Shown here: in pieces, positions 14,301 to 20,965 of the stretch
Position numbering within the stretch: the stretch's first letter is position 1
Layout: every line of letters starts with the position of its first letter
DNA from: an uncultured Burkholderiales bacterium
GTDB taxonomy: Bacteria > Pseudomonadota > Gammaproteobacteria > Burkholderiales > Burkholderiaceae_F
Direction of reading: 5' to 3'
Assembly: GCA_903871435.1 (NCBI GenBank)
Contig: CAIQGU010000346.1
Span: 1-20,965 of the forward strand
Length of the DNA stretch: 20,965 nt
Position numbers and translations under genes: made by a program
Notes under the pieces: generated by a model
Told to the model about the DNA's origin: nothing
The model's database searches: none
Seen by the model: only the letters and a program-made list of their open reading frames with translations

Positions 14301-17203
14301 CCGCCGGCACGGTTGCGCCCAAGTCGACGGCAACCGCCATGATCGTCACCTGTCCCAAGTACGAAGGCGACGGCAAGACGCTCTCGCCGATGGCGGGGCA
14401 GGCGTTGGTCAAGAACCTGTACCCGGGACGCTACAGCGTCTCCGCTCTGCCCGGCGCCAGCCGCATCGCACTGGGCGAGGAATGGGTCCAGACCAATACG
14501 CTCGACGGTCAAAAAGGCCACGACTCGTTCATGCGCGTGGGCGAGCCGGGGTACTTCCAGGAATTCGGACCGGCGGGCTACCACGTCTCGATCGGCTTTG
14601 CCAATCCGAAGATCATCAACCAGCGCCGCTACAACGACAGCAAGTCGGGCATGTGCGATCCGCTGCCCAACGGCGGCGCGCTGGCCTGTACGTTTGAAGT
14701 CAAGGGCCGTGTCACCGGTTCGCGCCTGAGCCGCACGCCCGACAGCCGTCTCTACAGCAGCGGCGGCCGTGACTCGCTGGCCTTCACGCAGTGCTATGTG
14801 AGCCTGGGTGACCCGGACGGCGCGGAAATTGCCTTCGCCAAGTGCGACGCCGATGGCTACTTCGACCTGAAGGGCGTGCCGGCCGGCAACTGGAAGATCA
14901 CCACCTTCGACCAGTGGAACGACCAGATCATCGACGGCATCACCCAGCCGGTTTCGGTGGGTTGCGCCGGTAATGTTGGCGGGCTGTGCTCCACGCCCAC
15001 CAGCGGGACGGCGGCTACGGCCAACCCGACCTGCGTCGGCCCGACAACGACGAACGCCATCTGCGACATGGGTGAAATCGGCGTGCACCAGTGGCAGGCC
15101 GACCTGTATACCCGTTCCTTCATCGACACCTCGGGCACTGGCCTGTCCAACGACTCGGCCGCCGGCAGCAACAAGCCGGGCCTTGCCCTGGTGGCGACCA
15201 ACGTGCGCTTCCGCGACGGCAGCTTCTCGGACTTCAACAACACGGATCTGAACGGCTACGCGAACTTCAACGAGGAGTTCCCGCTGTTCAACTGGTACGT
15301 GGTCGAGACCGATACGACGCGCTACAAGACCACCGGCGTGCATGTGATTTACGACGCAGGCGGACCGGCCGATGGTTCGATTTCGTGCGGCGCGGGCACC
15401 ACGGCCAGCCCGGCGCCCAAGTGTGGCGGTTCGACGATAGCGGCTGGCCTGGCCAATACGTATGAGAACAACCCGCTGCCGGGTAACCTTTCCGTGCCGG
15501 GTGCGGTGTATTGCGCCAACGCCGACTGCTTCGGGCAATCCATCGCCGGCGGCCCGATCCCCAGCAGCGCGACGCTCAACTCCACCGGCCGCATCGACCC
15601 GCCGTTCTGGTTCGGTTCCTACGGCTGGCAGGGTTACATCGGCCAGGGCAACTTCCTCGAATGGGGCAAGAAGCCGTACGCGCCGACCGAGACCGGCCCG
15701 ATCCACGGCCATGTGGTCTATGCATCGACCCGGCCGTTCGACAACCCGCAACTGCTGCTGCAGAACAAGTGGGAGCCGCTGGTCGCGAACGTGACGGTCA
15801 ACCTCTATCAGGAAGGCCTGGCCGCCGACGGCGTGACCAAGACCCTCAAGCTGGTCGACACCACGCAGACCTCGAGCTGGGATGATTGGGCGCAGGGTTT
15901 CCGCTCGGACGGCGTGCCCTACATGAACTGCCCGGGCCAGCAAGGCAGCACCGACCCGTTCTTCTACGCCTTGCAGAACCAGCCGCAGTACCTCGACTGG
16001 TACAACGCGCAGCACAATGGTGGAACGCTGCATCCGCTGCCCAGCGGCTCGCAGTTCAAGTGCTACGACGGCGAACACAGCTGGAACCAGCTGCAGCCGG
16101 CGCCGTATGACGGCATGTACAACTTCCCCAGCGTGACCTCCTTTGACCCGAAGACCGGCAAGCCGCTGACCACCAATTGCACGGCCTGCATCCCCAACCC
16201 CGACACCACCGATCCGTTCCGTGCCGGTACGCCCATGCTGCCGGCCGGCAAGTACGTGGTGGAAGTGGTGGTTCCCGCAGGCTACGAACTGGTCAAGGAA
16301 GAGGACAAGAACATCCTGATCGGCGATAACTACATCGCGCCGGCGGCGCTCCAGTTCCCCAACCTGGCTACGGCGGTCTACATCCTGCCCGACCAGGCGC
16401 AACTGGCGGCCACCTTCAATCCGTTGAACGCGCAGGATTCCACTTACGCCCTGGGCCGCAACCCCGCTCTGGTCAGCCATGAAGGCGACACCGGCAGCGT
16501 GGAAACGTTCTGGCCCTGCGTGGGCGAGATCCGCCAGGTACCGGACTACCTGAGCCTGTTCCCGCAAGCCAAGCAGGTGTCGCCGTTCGCCGGTGCCTTC
16601 AAGCCGCTGTGCGATCGCAAGGAAGTGACGCTGGATTACCAGACCGCGGCACTGGCCAAGTTCTACATCTTCAACTCGACGCCCAAGTCCTCGCACTTCC
16701 AGGGCATCATCCTGGACGACTTCGCGGCCGAGTTCGATCCGTTCTCGCCGCAGTTCGGCGAGAAGTTTGCCCCCTCGTACTTGCCGGTTGCCGTCAAGGA
16801 CTGGACGGGCAACCCGATCAATCGCGTCTACACCGACCAGTTCGGCCTGTACAACGGCCTCAACTATTCGACCTGGGAAGTCAACCCGCCCAACCCGACG
16901 GGCTATGCGCCGACCATGATGGTCATGTGCATGAACGATGCGGGCACGGGTACGACGCCGGATCCGCTGTTCCAGCCCGGCTACAGCCAGTTCTGCTACG
17001 AGCTGCCGTTCATGCCCGGCCAGACCGGCTACTTCGACACACCGGTGGTGCCGGTAGAGGCCTTTGCCTCGGGCAGCTACAACCGCCCGGATTGCGCCTA
17101 TCCCGATGCGACGCCGGCTATCTCCAGCGTCACGGGTGATGTTGCCGGTCCGTGGGTCAGTGCCGCCAAGCATTCGCTCACGATCAATGCACTGGGCAAT
17201 TAA
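11378..17203 (+). CDS. Giant secreted multidomain protein C with degenerate cupredoxin domains
   Basis: The product has 1941 residues with signal peptide MRTNDMKSALIK plus a hydrophobic core, probably cut after ALA (29). Two cupredoxin-like domains (about 33-230 and 250-465: LTINLTNNL, GTYLIESGTHPSIQAPMGLYGILVV, YYLINGRTF) lack copper ligands. Then come cadherin/Ig-like domains (about 476-671, NGTFTYTPTG), a long SdrD/Cna-B-like region (675-1090), a carboxypeptidase-regulatory-like segment (1104-1196, VKGRVTGS...KCDADGYFDLKGVPAG), further SdrD-like segments (1231-1328, 1440-1675) and the start of an IPT/TIG-like domain near 1915. Many cysteines suggest disulfides outside the cytoplasm. The TAA at 17201-17203 cuts the last domain, and the same frame stays open for another 1174 codons. 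It is probably a scaffold for A and B; size recalls MofA and MnxG, but without copper sites it is not an oxidase alone. Confidence 0.8.
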   Translation: MRTNDMKSALIKTALAATLLLSGGGAALAQTVVNLTAAPTSTTLSDGSIVPMWGYSCGTPTPGTCTALNPAVAAAQAAAAPTAAQAAQAAAWSPVVITVPTGNSLTINLTNNLKFANGNSVPTSLVVVGQIGGGLGTGSTSTASPDHSQVRAQTWPTTSTSTPIELPPAQGNRVQSFSSEVAPAGVTPLATQVASGSALTWSGLQPGTYLIESGTHPSIQAPMGLYGILVVTDAATGTAYGKAGTATAVTYNADIPLLFSEIDPVQNNAVATAVNTAGFSETRVWSGLTGGCGNPASPAGVANTCYPPVVNYTPLYYLINGRTFDTTNAAASLYPVNLLTGGTSPVAGKVLVRLANAGSKMHVPAIVGAQTTVTSTVGGVATTSTPVGMTLIAEDGNVLPGLARVQNEVFLAAGKTYDVSINAPATVTTALPIYDRELSLSANATGRDGGMLAYISINGAGVPAATAAGAAAAVADSYNAVVPGQPLVVSDPSKGVIANDVRVYGVSLLTAPTNGTVVLNANGTFTYTPTGTTFTTDSFTYCANSAFTPATATTAASCSSAALTATVSLGASTVLSSDSGVTCVPTAFTSAVSTYIAIKTPGVLSGCTDGAGLPLSVDPATVTGNGITVTADANGGFTATATAAGTYSFSFQAKNSLGLHGAATTVSVTFQSPSNLAVTVLDGVDHKTPITDYRWIIEEDRTFYVDPACTTNPLPAGCPTIAAGNTSPINYGTNFHTSSMPVVASGCTGALSCEGGQTLQGVSTVCDIGNGVCHPGTQQTVSLPGSVNLDPSKRYYISILPGDAANPFNAGYQGVADCSAAGVAAGHCGHGMGGAPIAAVCGPQSVSKAACVPGTAYTFAPVMVLAVPTPLPSSTLSLIVYEDDYPLNGEQGTGGGIDVLAPQEPGLGDFQITLLDQAGQTGAATGTPTYDMFNEPLSNALAGTIDPVTGLDACPVSAVATANAQFNTANAAAIAAGTVAPKSTATAMIVTCPKYEGDGKTLSPMAGQALVKNLYPGRYSVSALPGASRIALGEEWVQTNTLDGQKGHDSFMRVGEPGYFQEFGPAGYHVSIGFANPKIINQRRYNDSKSGMCDPLPNGGALACTFEVKGRVTGSRLSRTPDSRLYSSGGRDSLAFTQCYVSLGDPDGAEIAFAKCDADGYFDLKGVPAGNWKITTFDQWNDQIIDGITQPVSVGCAGNVGGLCSTPTSGTAATANPTCVGPTTTNAICDMGEIGVHQWQADLYTRSFIDTSGTGLSNDSAAGSNKPGLALVATNVRFRDGSFSDFNNTDLNGYANFNEEFPLFNWYVVETDTTRYKTTGVHVIYDAGGPADGSISCGAGTTASPAPKCGGSTIAAGLANTYENNPLPGNLSVPGAVYCANADCFGQSIAGGPIPSSATLNSTGRIDPPFWFGSYGWQGYIGQGNFLEWGKKPYAPTETGPIHGHVVYASTRPFDNPQLLLQNKWEPLVANVTVNLYQEGLAADGVTKTLKLVDTTQTSSWDDWAQGFRSDGVPYMNCPGQQGSTDPFFYALQNQPQYLDWYNAQHNGGTLHPLPSGSQFKCYDGEHSWNQLQPAPYDGMYNFPSVTSFDPKTGKPLTTNCTACIPNPDTTDPFRAGTPMLPAGKYVVEVVVPAGYELVKEEDKNILIGDNYIAPAALQFPNLATAVYILPDQAQLAATFNPLNAQDSTYALGRNPALVSHEGDTGSVETFWPCVGEIRQVPDYLSLFPQAKQVSPFAGAFKPLCDRKEVTLDYQTAALAKFYIFNSTPKSSHFQGIILDDFAAEFDPFSPQFGEKFAPSYLPVAVKDWTGNPINRVYTDQFGLYNGLNYSTWEVNPPNPTGYAPTMMVMCMNDAGTGTTPDPLFQPGYSQFCYELPFMPGQTGYFDTPVVPVEAFASGSYNRPDCAYPDATPAISSVTGDVAGPWVSAAKHSLTINALGN
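17201..17203 (+). other. In-frame TAA separating C from D
   Basis: Codons read CTG-GGC-AAT-TAA-TCC-GTG-GAC. Frames before and after are identical, and no ribosome-binding site precedes the GTG at 17207. The stop falls inside an IPT/TIG-like domain: the opening strands end protein C and the GSVSIGG...SWSDTAITVSVP strands begin D. A single C-to-T change from CAA (Gln) would create it. TAA followed by T is normally an efficient stop, which argues against strong natural readthrough. Confidence 0.75.
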
Positions 17204-17206
17204 TCC

Positions 17207-20200
17207 GTGGACTGGTACGGTTACACGGGACCGTCGACCACGACGGCGCCGTACAACCAGGCCAAGATCACGCGCCACTACGGTTTTGGTGGCGCCCAGG
17301 GTTCCGGCAGTGTTTCTATCGGCGGGGTGAATGCTCCCGTCGTGAGCTGGAGCGACACGGCGATAACCGTTTCGGTGCCCTCGGGCGTTCCGGCCTGCGC
17401 GGTGCAGCAGCAAGGCCAGTATGGTGGCTCGAAGGCTGAGTGCGGCCAGTTGGTTGTCACGACCGGCGCCGGCAAGCAGTCGATCGACGCGGTCACCGTC
17501 ACCATCGGTGGCAAGGCGCCCACGTTGCTCGCTGCAGGTGCGACGATCCAGTCCGCGATCGACGCCGCCAAGCCCGGCGATATGATCATCGTGCCGCAAG
17601 GCGTCTACAACGAAATGCTGGTGATGTGGAAGCCGGTACGCCTGCAGGGCGTGGGAGCGGCAACGACGATCGTCGATGCCAACACCCAGCCGGCCGGCAG
17701 ACTGCTCAACCCGTGGCGCCAGAAGGTCGTCTGCCTGTTTGGCCTGACGGTGGACGGACGCCCGGATCCCACCAGCAGCGGCCGGGCCTGTACCACGGGC
17801 CTGACGGACGCGACCAACAACCAGACGGGCACCACGTGGATGAACTTCCCGCAGATGGTGGTGGACCGCCTGCCCTTCGAAGCGACCCTGGGTTGGGATG
17901 CCAGCCTGAACGGCAACCTGGCTGAACAGCTCATCGAGCCCAGCCTGCTGGGTGCCTACGAAGGCGCGGCCATCACGGTTCTGGGCAAGGGCGTGAAGTT
18001 CCCCGCGGGTACGCAGGTCCTGGACGCCTACGGCGCCACGACCAACACACCCGGTGCGGCCTTCCCGACCAACACGACCCTGCTGTCGGCGGCAGACTGC
18101 GGCGGTTCCAACTCGCCGGCCAATCCGTATCCGACGAACTTCTACTGCAACCCGTCCAGCATCGACGGCCTGGGCGTCCGCGACAGTTCGCAGGGTGGCG
18201 GCGGTATCTTCGTCCACGCCTATGCGCACAACCTGCAGGTGGCCAACAACCGCGTGTACAACAACACCGGCACGATGTCGGGCGGTATCACGATCGGCAC
18301 GGGCGAGCACCCGGACGTCGCCCTGGGCGGCACGGGACAGACCGTCACCAGCTACCCAACCTCGTGCGAGACCAGCAACATCCAGAACCTGAGCCTGCCG
18401 TTCTGCTTCAACATGAACGTGAACGTCCACAACAATTCCGTGGTCGGCAATTCGTCGATGGGGGATGAACTGTTCTCCTCGACGCCGGCCGGCGCGGGTG
18501 GCGTCAGCATCAACACCGGTTCGGATTACTACACGTTCTCCAACAACTGGATCTGCGGCAACCTCAGCTCGGGTGACGGTGGTGGCTTCTCGCATATCGG
18601 CTTCATCAAGAACGGCGATATCGAGCACAACACCATCATCTTCAACCAGAGTACCAATCCGTCGATCACGACCAACGGCGGTGGCCTGCTGGTGATGGGT
18701 GCGCCCGACGTCGACCCGACGACCTGCGGTGTCGCCAACGACCAGGATTGCGTTGCGCCTCCGTCCACGATCCTGCCCAGCGACGGTACGGGCCCGGGTC
18801 TGAAGATCAACGCCAACCTGATCCTGGGTAACGCGGCCGATTCCGGCAGCGGTGGCGGTCTACGCATCCAGCACGTGAACGGAACCGACGTGCTCAACAT
18901 CCCGAACGGCGCCAGCACCTGCCGTGCCGATCTGTCGCAATGCGACTGGAACTCGGTCAACGTGACGAACAACATCATCGTCAACAACGTTGCGGGCTGG
19001 GATGGCGGTGGCGTTTCGCTGCTCGACGCGCTGGCGGTCAACATCGTGAACAACACGATCGCCTCCAATGATTCGACGGCCTCGTCCGGCACGCTGTTCC
19101 AGGCTCTGTTCGCGAACCTGGCCAGTACGGCCGCACCCACCACCAACGTGACCTGCGGCGCTAACAATGGCCAGTCCTGCCCGCAGGTTGCCGGCCTGGT
19201 GAGCGTGAACAACAGCCCGGTTCTGCAGGCCAACATCAATCTGCTGCCCGCCAACAGCTTCAGCTGCCCCGCGGGTCACGGTATTGCAACGGCAACGGGT
19301 CCCACTTGCTTCAACTACTCGATCCCGCTGCTCTTCAACGACGTGATCTGGCAGAACCGCTCGTTCTACATCGGGGTGGGAGGCAAGGGCACCGGCAATA
19401 CCAGCCAGCAGAACCAGGTGACGCTGTATCCGGCGGGCTCCACGACGGGTGCTGCAAACCAAACCGCGACGGGCGGCTGCCCAGCCGGTTCCAGCTATTG
19501 GGATATCGGCCTGCGCGGTGACACGGCGCCCACGAACAACACGGCGCAGGGCTTCGTACCGGTGTATTCGGTTCTGGCCGGTGCTGCAGGAACCTACGGT
19601 GGCACCAACGACTTCAACGCTTCGCCGGCCTTCACTAGCCAGTACTGCAATGGCTCGCGCACGCCGCCGGAGCTCGGTGCCAGCGGCTTTGCCGTGCCCC
19701 CGGGCGTGAACGAGTTCAACGCGTTCCCGAACCCCGTATTCTCCCTGACGGCCTCGGGTGTGGTGGACGAGGGCAACAACTGGGTGAACGTGCGCTGGGG
19801 TCCCCTGGCCCTGACCAGTCCCGTGACGAACGCCGTACTGGGCAACTACACGCCTGGCGCCGGTTCGTCGGCGATCGACCAGGGTACGTCGGGCGTGAAC
19901 GTGGGCACCGTCCGCGTGTCGGCTCCCCGCTCGGACTTCTTCGGCAATCCGCGTCCGGCCGGTGCGGGCTACGACATCGGCGCGGTCGAGGTTCCGGCCG
20001 CGACGACGGCGGTGCTCAGCGTCACGGGTGGTCCGCTGACCTTCAGCGCAGCCGTGGGCTACCCGAGCGCCGCGCAAACCCTGACCCTGCACAACACGGG
20101 TGCGGCAGCCGGAACGGGCATCGCCCTGACGTTCTCGTCGACGGTTTACACCCGGTCGGGTGGTACCTGCGGTGCAACGCTGGCGGTGGGCAATACCTGC

Positions 20201-20728
20201 ACGATCGCGGTGGTGTTCACGCCGACGGCCCTGGGTGCTGCTCCCGGAACGCTGATCATCAATGCCAACGTTCCTGTGACCGGCTCGCCGGTTGCGCTCA
20301 ACGGTACGGGTGTGGCGCCGATCATCTCGGCAACGCTGACGCCTGCCAACTGGACGATCGCGCAGGCGCGCAATTGCCCGGGTAGGGGTTTCGGGGCTTT
20401 CGCCTGCTTCTTTGACCCGCAGCAACCGTTCACGCTGACCAATACGGGCAACGTGCCGCTGACGAACATCGGTAACGGGGTGCTGGGCGGAACCGCAGCC
20501 AATGTCGCGAACTGGAGCATCTTCCAACTGCTGTCGACCTGCGGTCCTGCCCCGCGCGGTAGCGGGCAGCTCGTGGCGACCACGACGCTGGCTCCGGGCG
20601 CAACGTGCTTCGTCGACGTGCAGTTCAAGCCGCTCACGGCACAGGCGGCGGGGGCCAAACCCGCAACCGTGTCGGTCACGGACTCGGCGGGCACGCAAAC
20701 CGCCACCCTGACCGGCACCGCCCAGTAG
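17207..20728 (+). CDS. Beta-helix / choice-of-anchor D reading frame D, probably the C-terminal half of C
   Basis: 1173 codons are open from GTG 17207, in frame with C. Only the rest of an IPT/TIG domain comes first (about 20-98). A pectin-lyase-like right-handed beta-helix follows (about 110-925): it opens with TIQSAIDAAKPGDMIIVPQG, has repeats such as VANNRVYNNTG, VHNNSVVGN and VNIVNNTIASN with GGG turns, and closes with the typical DFFGNPRP...YDIGAVEVP. Two ASH/choice-of-anchor-D-like domains end the protein (about 935-1040 and 1041-1173, the first with TLTLHNTGAAAGT, GNTCTIAVVFTP). There is no signal peptide, ribosome-binding site or sorting signal, although all domains are of extracellular type. 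It is most likely the C-terminal part of one 3,100-residue protein. Reinitiation is possible but would leave D in the cytoplasm. Confidence 0.7.
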   Translation: MDWYGYTGPSTTTAPYNQAKITRHYGFGGAQGSGSVSIGGVNAPVVSWSDTAITVSVPSGVPACAVQQQGQYGGSKAECGQLVVTTGAGKQSIDAVTVTIGGKAPTLLAAGATIQSAIDAAKPGDMIIVPQGVYNEMLVMWKPVRLQGVGAATTIVDANTQPAGRLLNPWRQKVVCLFGLTVDGRPDPTSSGRACTTGLTDATNNQTGTTWMNFPQMVVDRLPFEATLGWDASLNGNLAEQLIEPSLLGAYEGAAITVLGKGVKFPAGTQVLDAYGATTNTPGAAFPTNTTLLSAADCGGSNSPANPYPTNFYCNPSSIDGLGVRDSSQGGGGIFVHAYAHNLQVANNRVYNNTGTMSGGITIGTGEHPDVALGGTGQTVTSYPTSCETSNIQNLSLPFCFNMNVNVHNNSVVGNSSMGDELFSSTPAGAGGVSINTGSDYYTFSNNWICGNLSSGDGGGFSHIGFIKNGDIEHNTIIFNQSTNPSITTNGGGLLVMGAPDVDPTTCGVANDQDCVAPPSTILPSDGTGPGLKINANLILGNAADSGSGGGLRIQHVNGTDVLNIPNGASTCRADLSQCDWNSVNVTNNIIVNNVAGWDGGGVSLLDALAVNIVNNTIASNDSTASSGTLFQALFANLASTAAPTTNVTCGANNGQSCPQVAGLVSVNNSPVLQANINLLPANSFSCPAGHGIATATGPTCFNYSIPLLFNDVIWQNRSFYIGVGGKGTGNTSQQNQVTLYPAGSTTGAANQTATGGCPAGSSYWDIGLRGDTAPTNNTAQGFVPVYSVLAGAAGTYGGTNDFNASPAFTSQYCNGSRTPPELGASGFAVPPGVNEFNAFPNPVFSLTASGVVDEGNNWVNVRWGPLALTSPVTNAVLGNYTPGAGSSAIDQGTSGVNVGTVRVSAPRSDFFGNPRPAGAGYDIGAVEVPAATTAVLSVTGGPLTFSAAVGYPSAAQTLTLHNTGAAAGTGIALTFSSTVYTRSGGTCGATLAVGNTCTIAVVFTPTALGAAPGTLIINANVPVTGSPVALNGTGVAPIISATLTPANWTIAQARNCPGRGFGAFACFFDPQQPFTLTNTGNVPLTNIGNGVLGGTAANVANWSIFQLLSTCGPAPRGSGQLVATTTLAPGATCFVDVQFKPLTAQAAGAKPATVSVTDSAGTQTATLTGTAQ

Positions 20729-20741
20729 GCAATGAAACCGG

Positions 20742-20791
20742 CCGGACATCCCGCGAGGGATGTCCGGAACTCGGGAGAGTCCGGAACTTTT
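20742..20791 (+). terminator. Intrinsic terminator with overlapping alternative hairpin
   Basis: CCGGACATCCC (20742-20752), loop GCGA and GGGATGTCCGG (20757-20767) form a perfect 11-base-pair stem 13 bases past the stop of D. A second hairpin, CCGG-A-ACTC / GAGTCCGG (20764-20784, one bulged A), shares the CCGG of the first and is followed by AACTTTT. Only one can form at a time. The T-run suits the second, but the first is more stable. The site lies between convergent genes. Confidence 0.75.
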
Positions 20792-20805
20792 AAATTTCTA
20801 AACGC

Positions 20806-20965
20806 CTAAGTTTCGAAGCTGCCCATTGCGATCGCTACAGGCTCACCTTCAAGATTTGGGGTGTAACTGCGCCGAGTAAACTCTTCGCCAATTGGATAGA
20901 CCTTAAGCACATAAAACCAATCAGGGGCTTTAACAATAGTGCGAGAATTAACTGAGGCAACTAAA
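20806..20965 (-). CDS. C-terminal end of an unrecognised protein (partial)
   Basis: A frame on the - strand is open from the window edge (first complete codon at 20964) to TAG at 20808-20806, giving 52 residues that include VKAPDWFYVLKVYPIGEEFT and end EPVAIAMGSFET. The composition is protein-like, soluble and mixed-charge. The DNA is much AT-richer than the neighbouring locus, and codon choice differs (GTT, ATT, AAA, TTA). This suggests a gene of different origin, perhaps acquired. The family is not recognised. It is convergent with D across the hairpin. Confidence 0.6.
   Translation of the reverse strand, partial: LVASVNSRTIVKAPDWFYVLKVYPIGEEFTRRSYTPNLEGEPVAIAMGSFET

Noticed and set aside
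13145..18628. Very long - strand open frame (1827 codons) opposite C and D
   Set aside because: It is Arg/Gly/Val/Ala-rich with no recognisable domain and is the mirror of strongly GC-biased third positions in C and D. It crosses the C/D stop without interruption simply because that TAA is not a stop in its frame.
1..20965. CRISPR array, tRNA, rRNA, transposase or integrase
   Set aside because: No regularly spaced repeats, cloverleaf with CCA end, rRNA motifs or DDE/tyrosine-recombinase proteins were seen.

Overview
The window looks like a high-GC betaproteobacterial chromosome, most likely Burkholderiales and Alcaligenaceae-like. The evidence is the gene order accD-folC-SPOR protein-cvpA-purF, strong GC third-position bias and the character of the proteins. 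The genus cannot be fixed from the sequence alone.

Layout. (1) 1-4425 is a conserved housekeeping run on the + strand: the 3' end of accD, folC, a DedD-like SPOR protein, cvpA and purF. The genes are tightly packed, with a 4-base overlap (folC/SPOR) and a 4-base gap (cvpA/purF). (2) 4426-5774 is a junction zone. A palindrome- and repeat-rich spacer is followed by an unrecognised, possibly GNAT-like gene and a DUF2721 membrane protein. (3) 5752-7177, on the - strand, holds a NarL/FixJ-type response regulator and a minimal soluble histidine kinase. (4) 7178-7718 is an AT-rich divergent spacer with several small inverted repeats. (5) 7719-20728, on the + strand, is a 13-kb locus of secreted proteins: two multicopper-oxidase-like proteins (A, 666 aa; B, 543 aa), a 1941-aa multidomain protein (C) and a 1173-codon beta-helix reading frame (D). 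(6) A strong hairpin at 20742-20767 ends the locus, and the 3' end of an AT-richer gene enters on the - strand.

The most interesting region is the A-B-C-D locus. Protein A carries one complete type-1 copper ligand set (His341, Cys387, His394, Met399) plus two His-X-His pairs. Protein B keeps two His-X-His pairs but has lost the type-1 site (Ser510 for Cys, Glu515 for His). Together A and B supply the eight histidines of a trinuclear cluster and one type-1 site, so they read as complementary halves of one oxidase on separate polypeptides. C begins with two cupredoxin-like domains without copper ligands, then becomes a long chain of Ig-like, SdrD/Cna-B-like and carboxypeptidase-regulatory-like segments.

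C and D are in the same reading frame, separated only by one in-frame TAA (17201-17203) that falls inside an IPT/TIG-like domain. D has no signal peptide and no visible ribosome-binding site. The parsimonious reading is one protein of about 3,100 residues interrupted by a recent nonsense change, a sequencing error or, less likely, a recoded stop.

The divergent two-component pair is the obvious candidate regulator of the locus. The substrate is unknown. Giant secreted multicopper proteins such as MofA, MnxG and Geobacter OmpB make Mn(II), Fe(II) or Cu(I) chemistry a reasonable hypothesis, but nothing in the sequence proves it.
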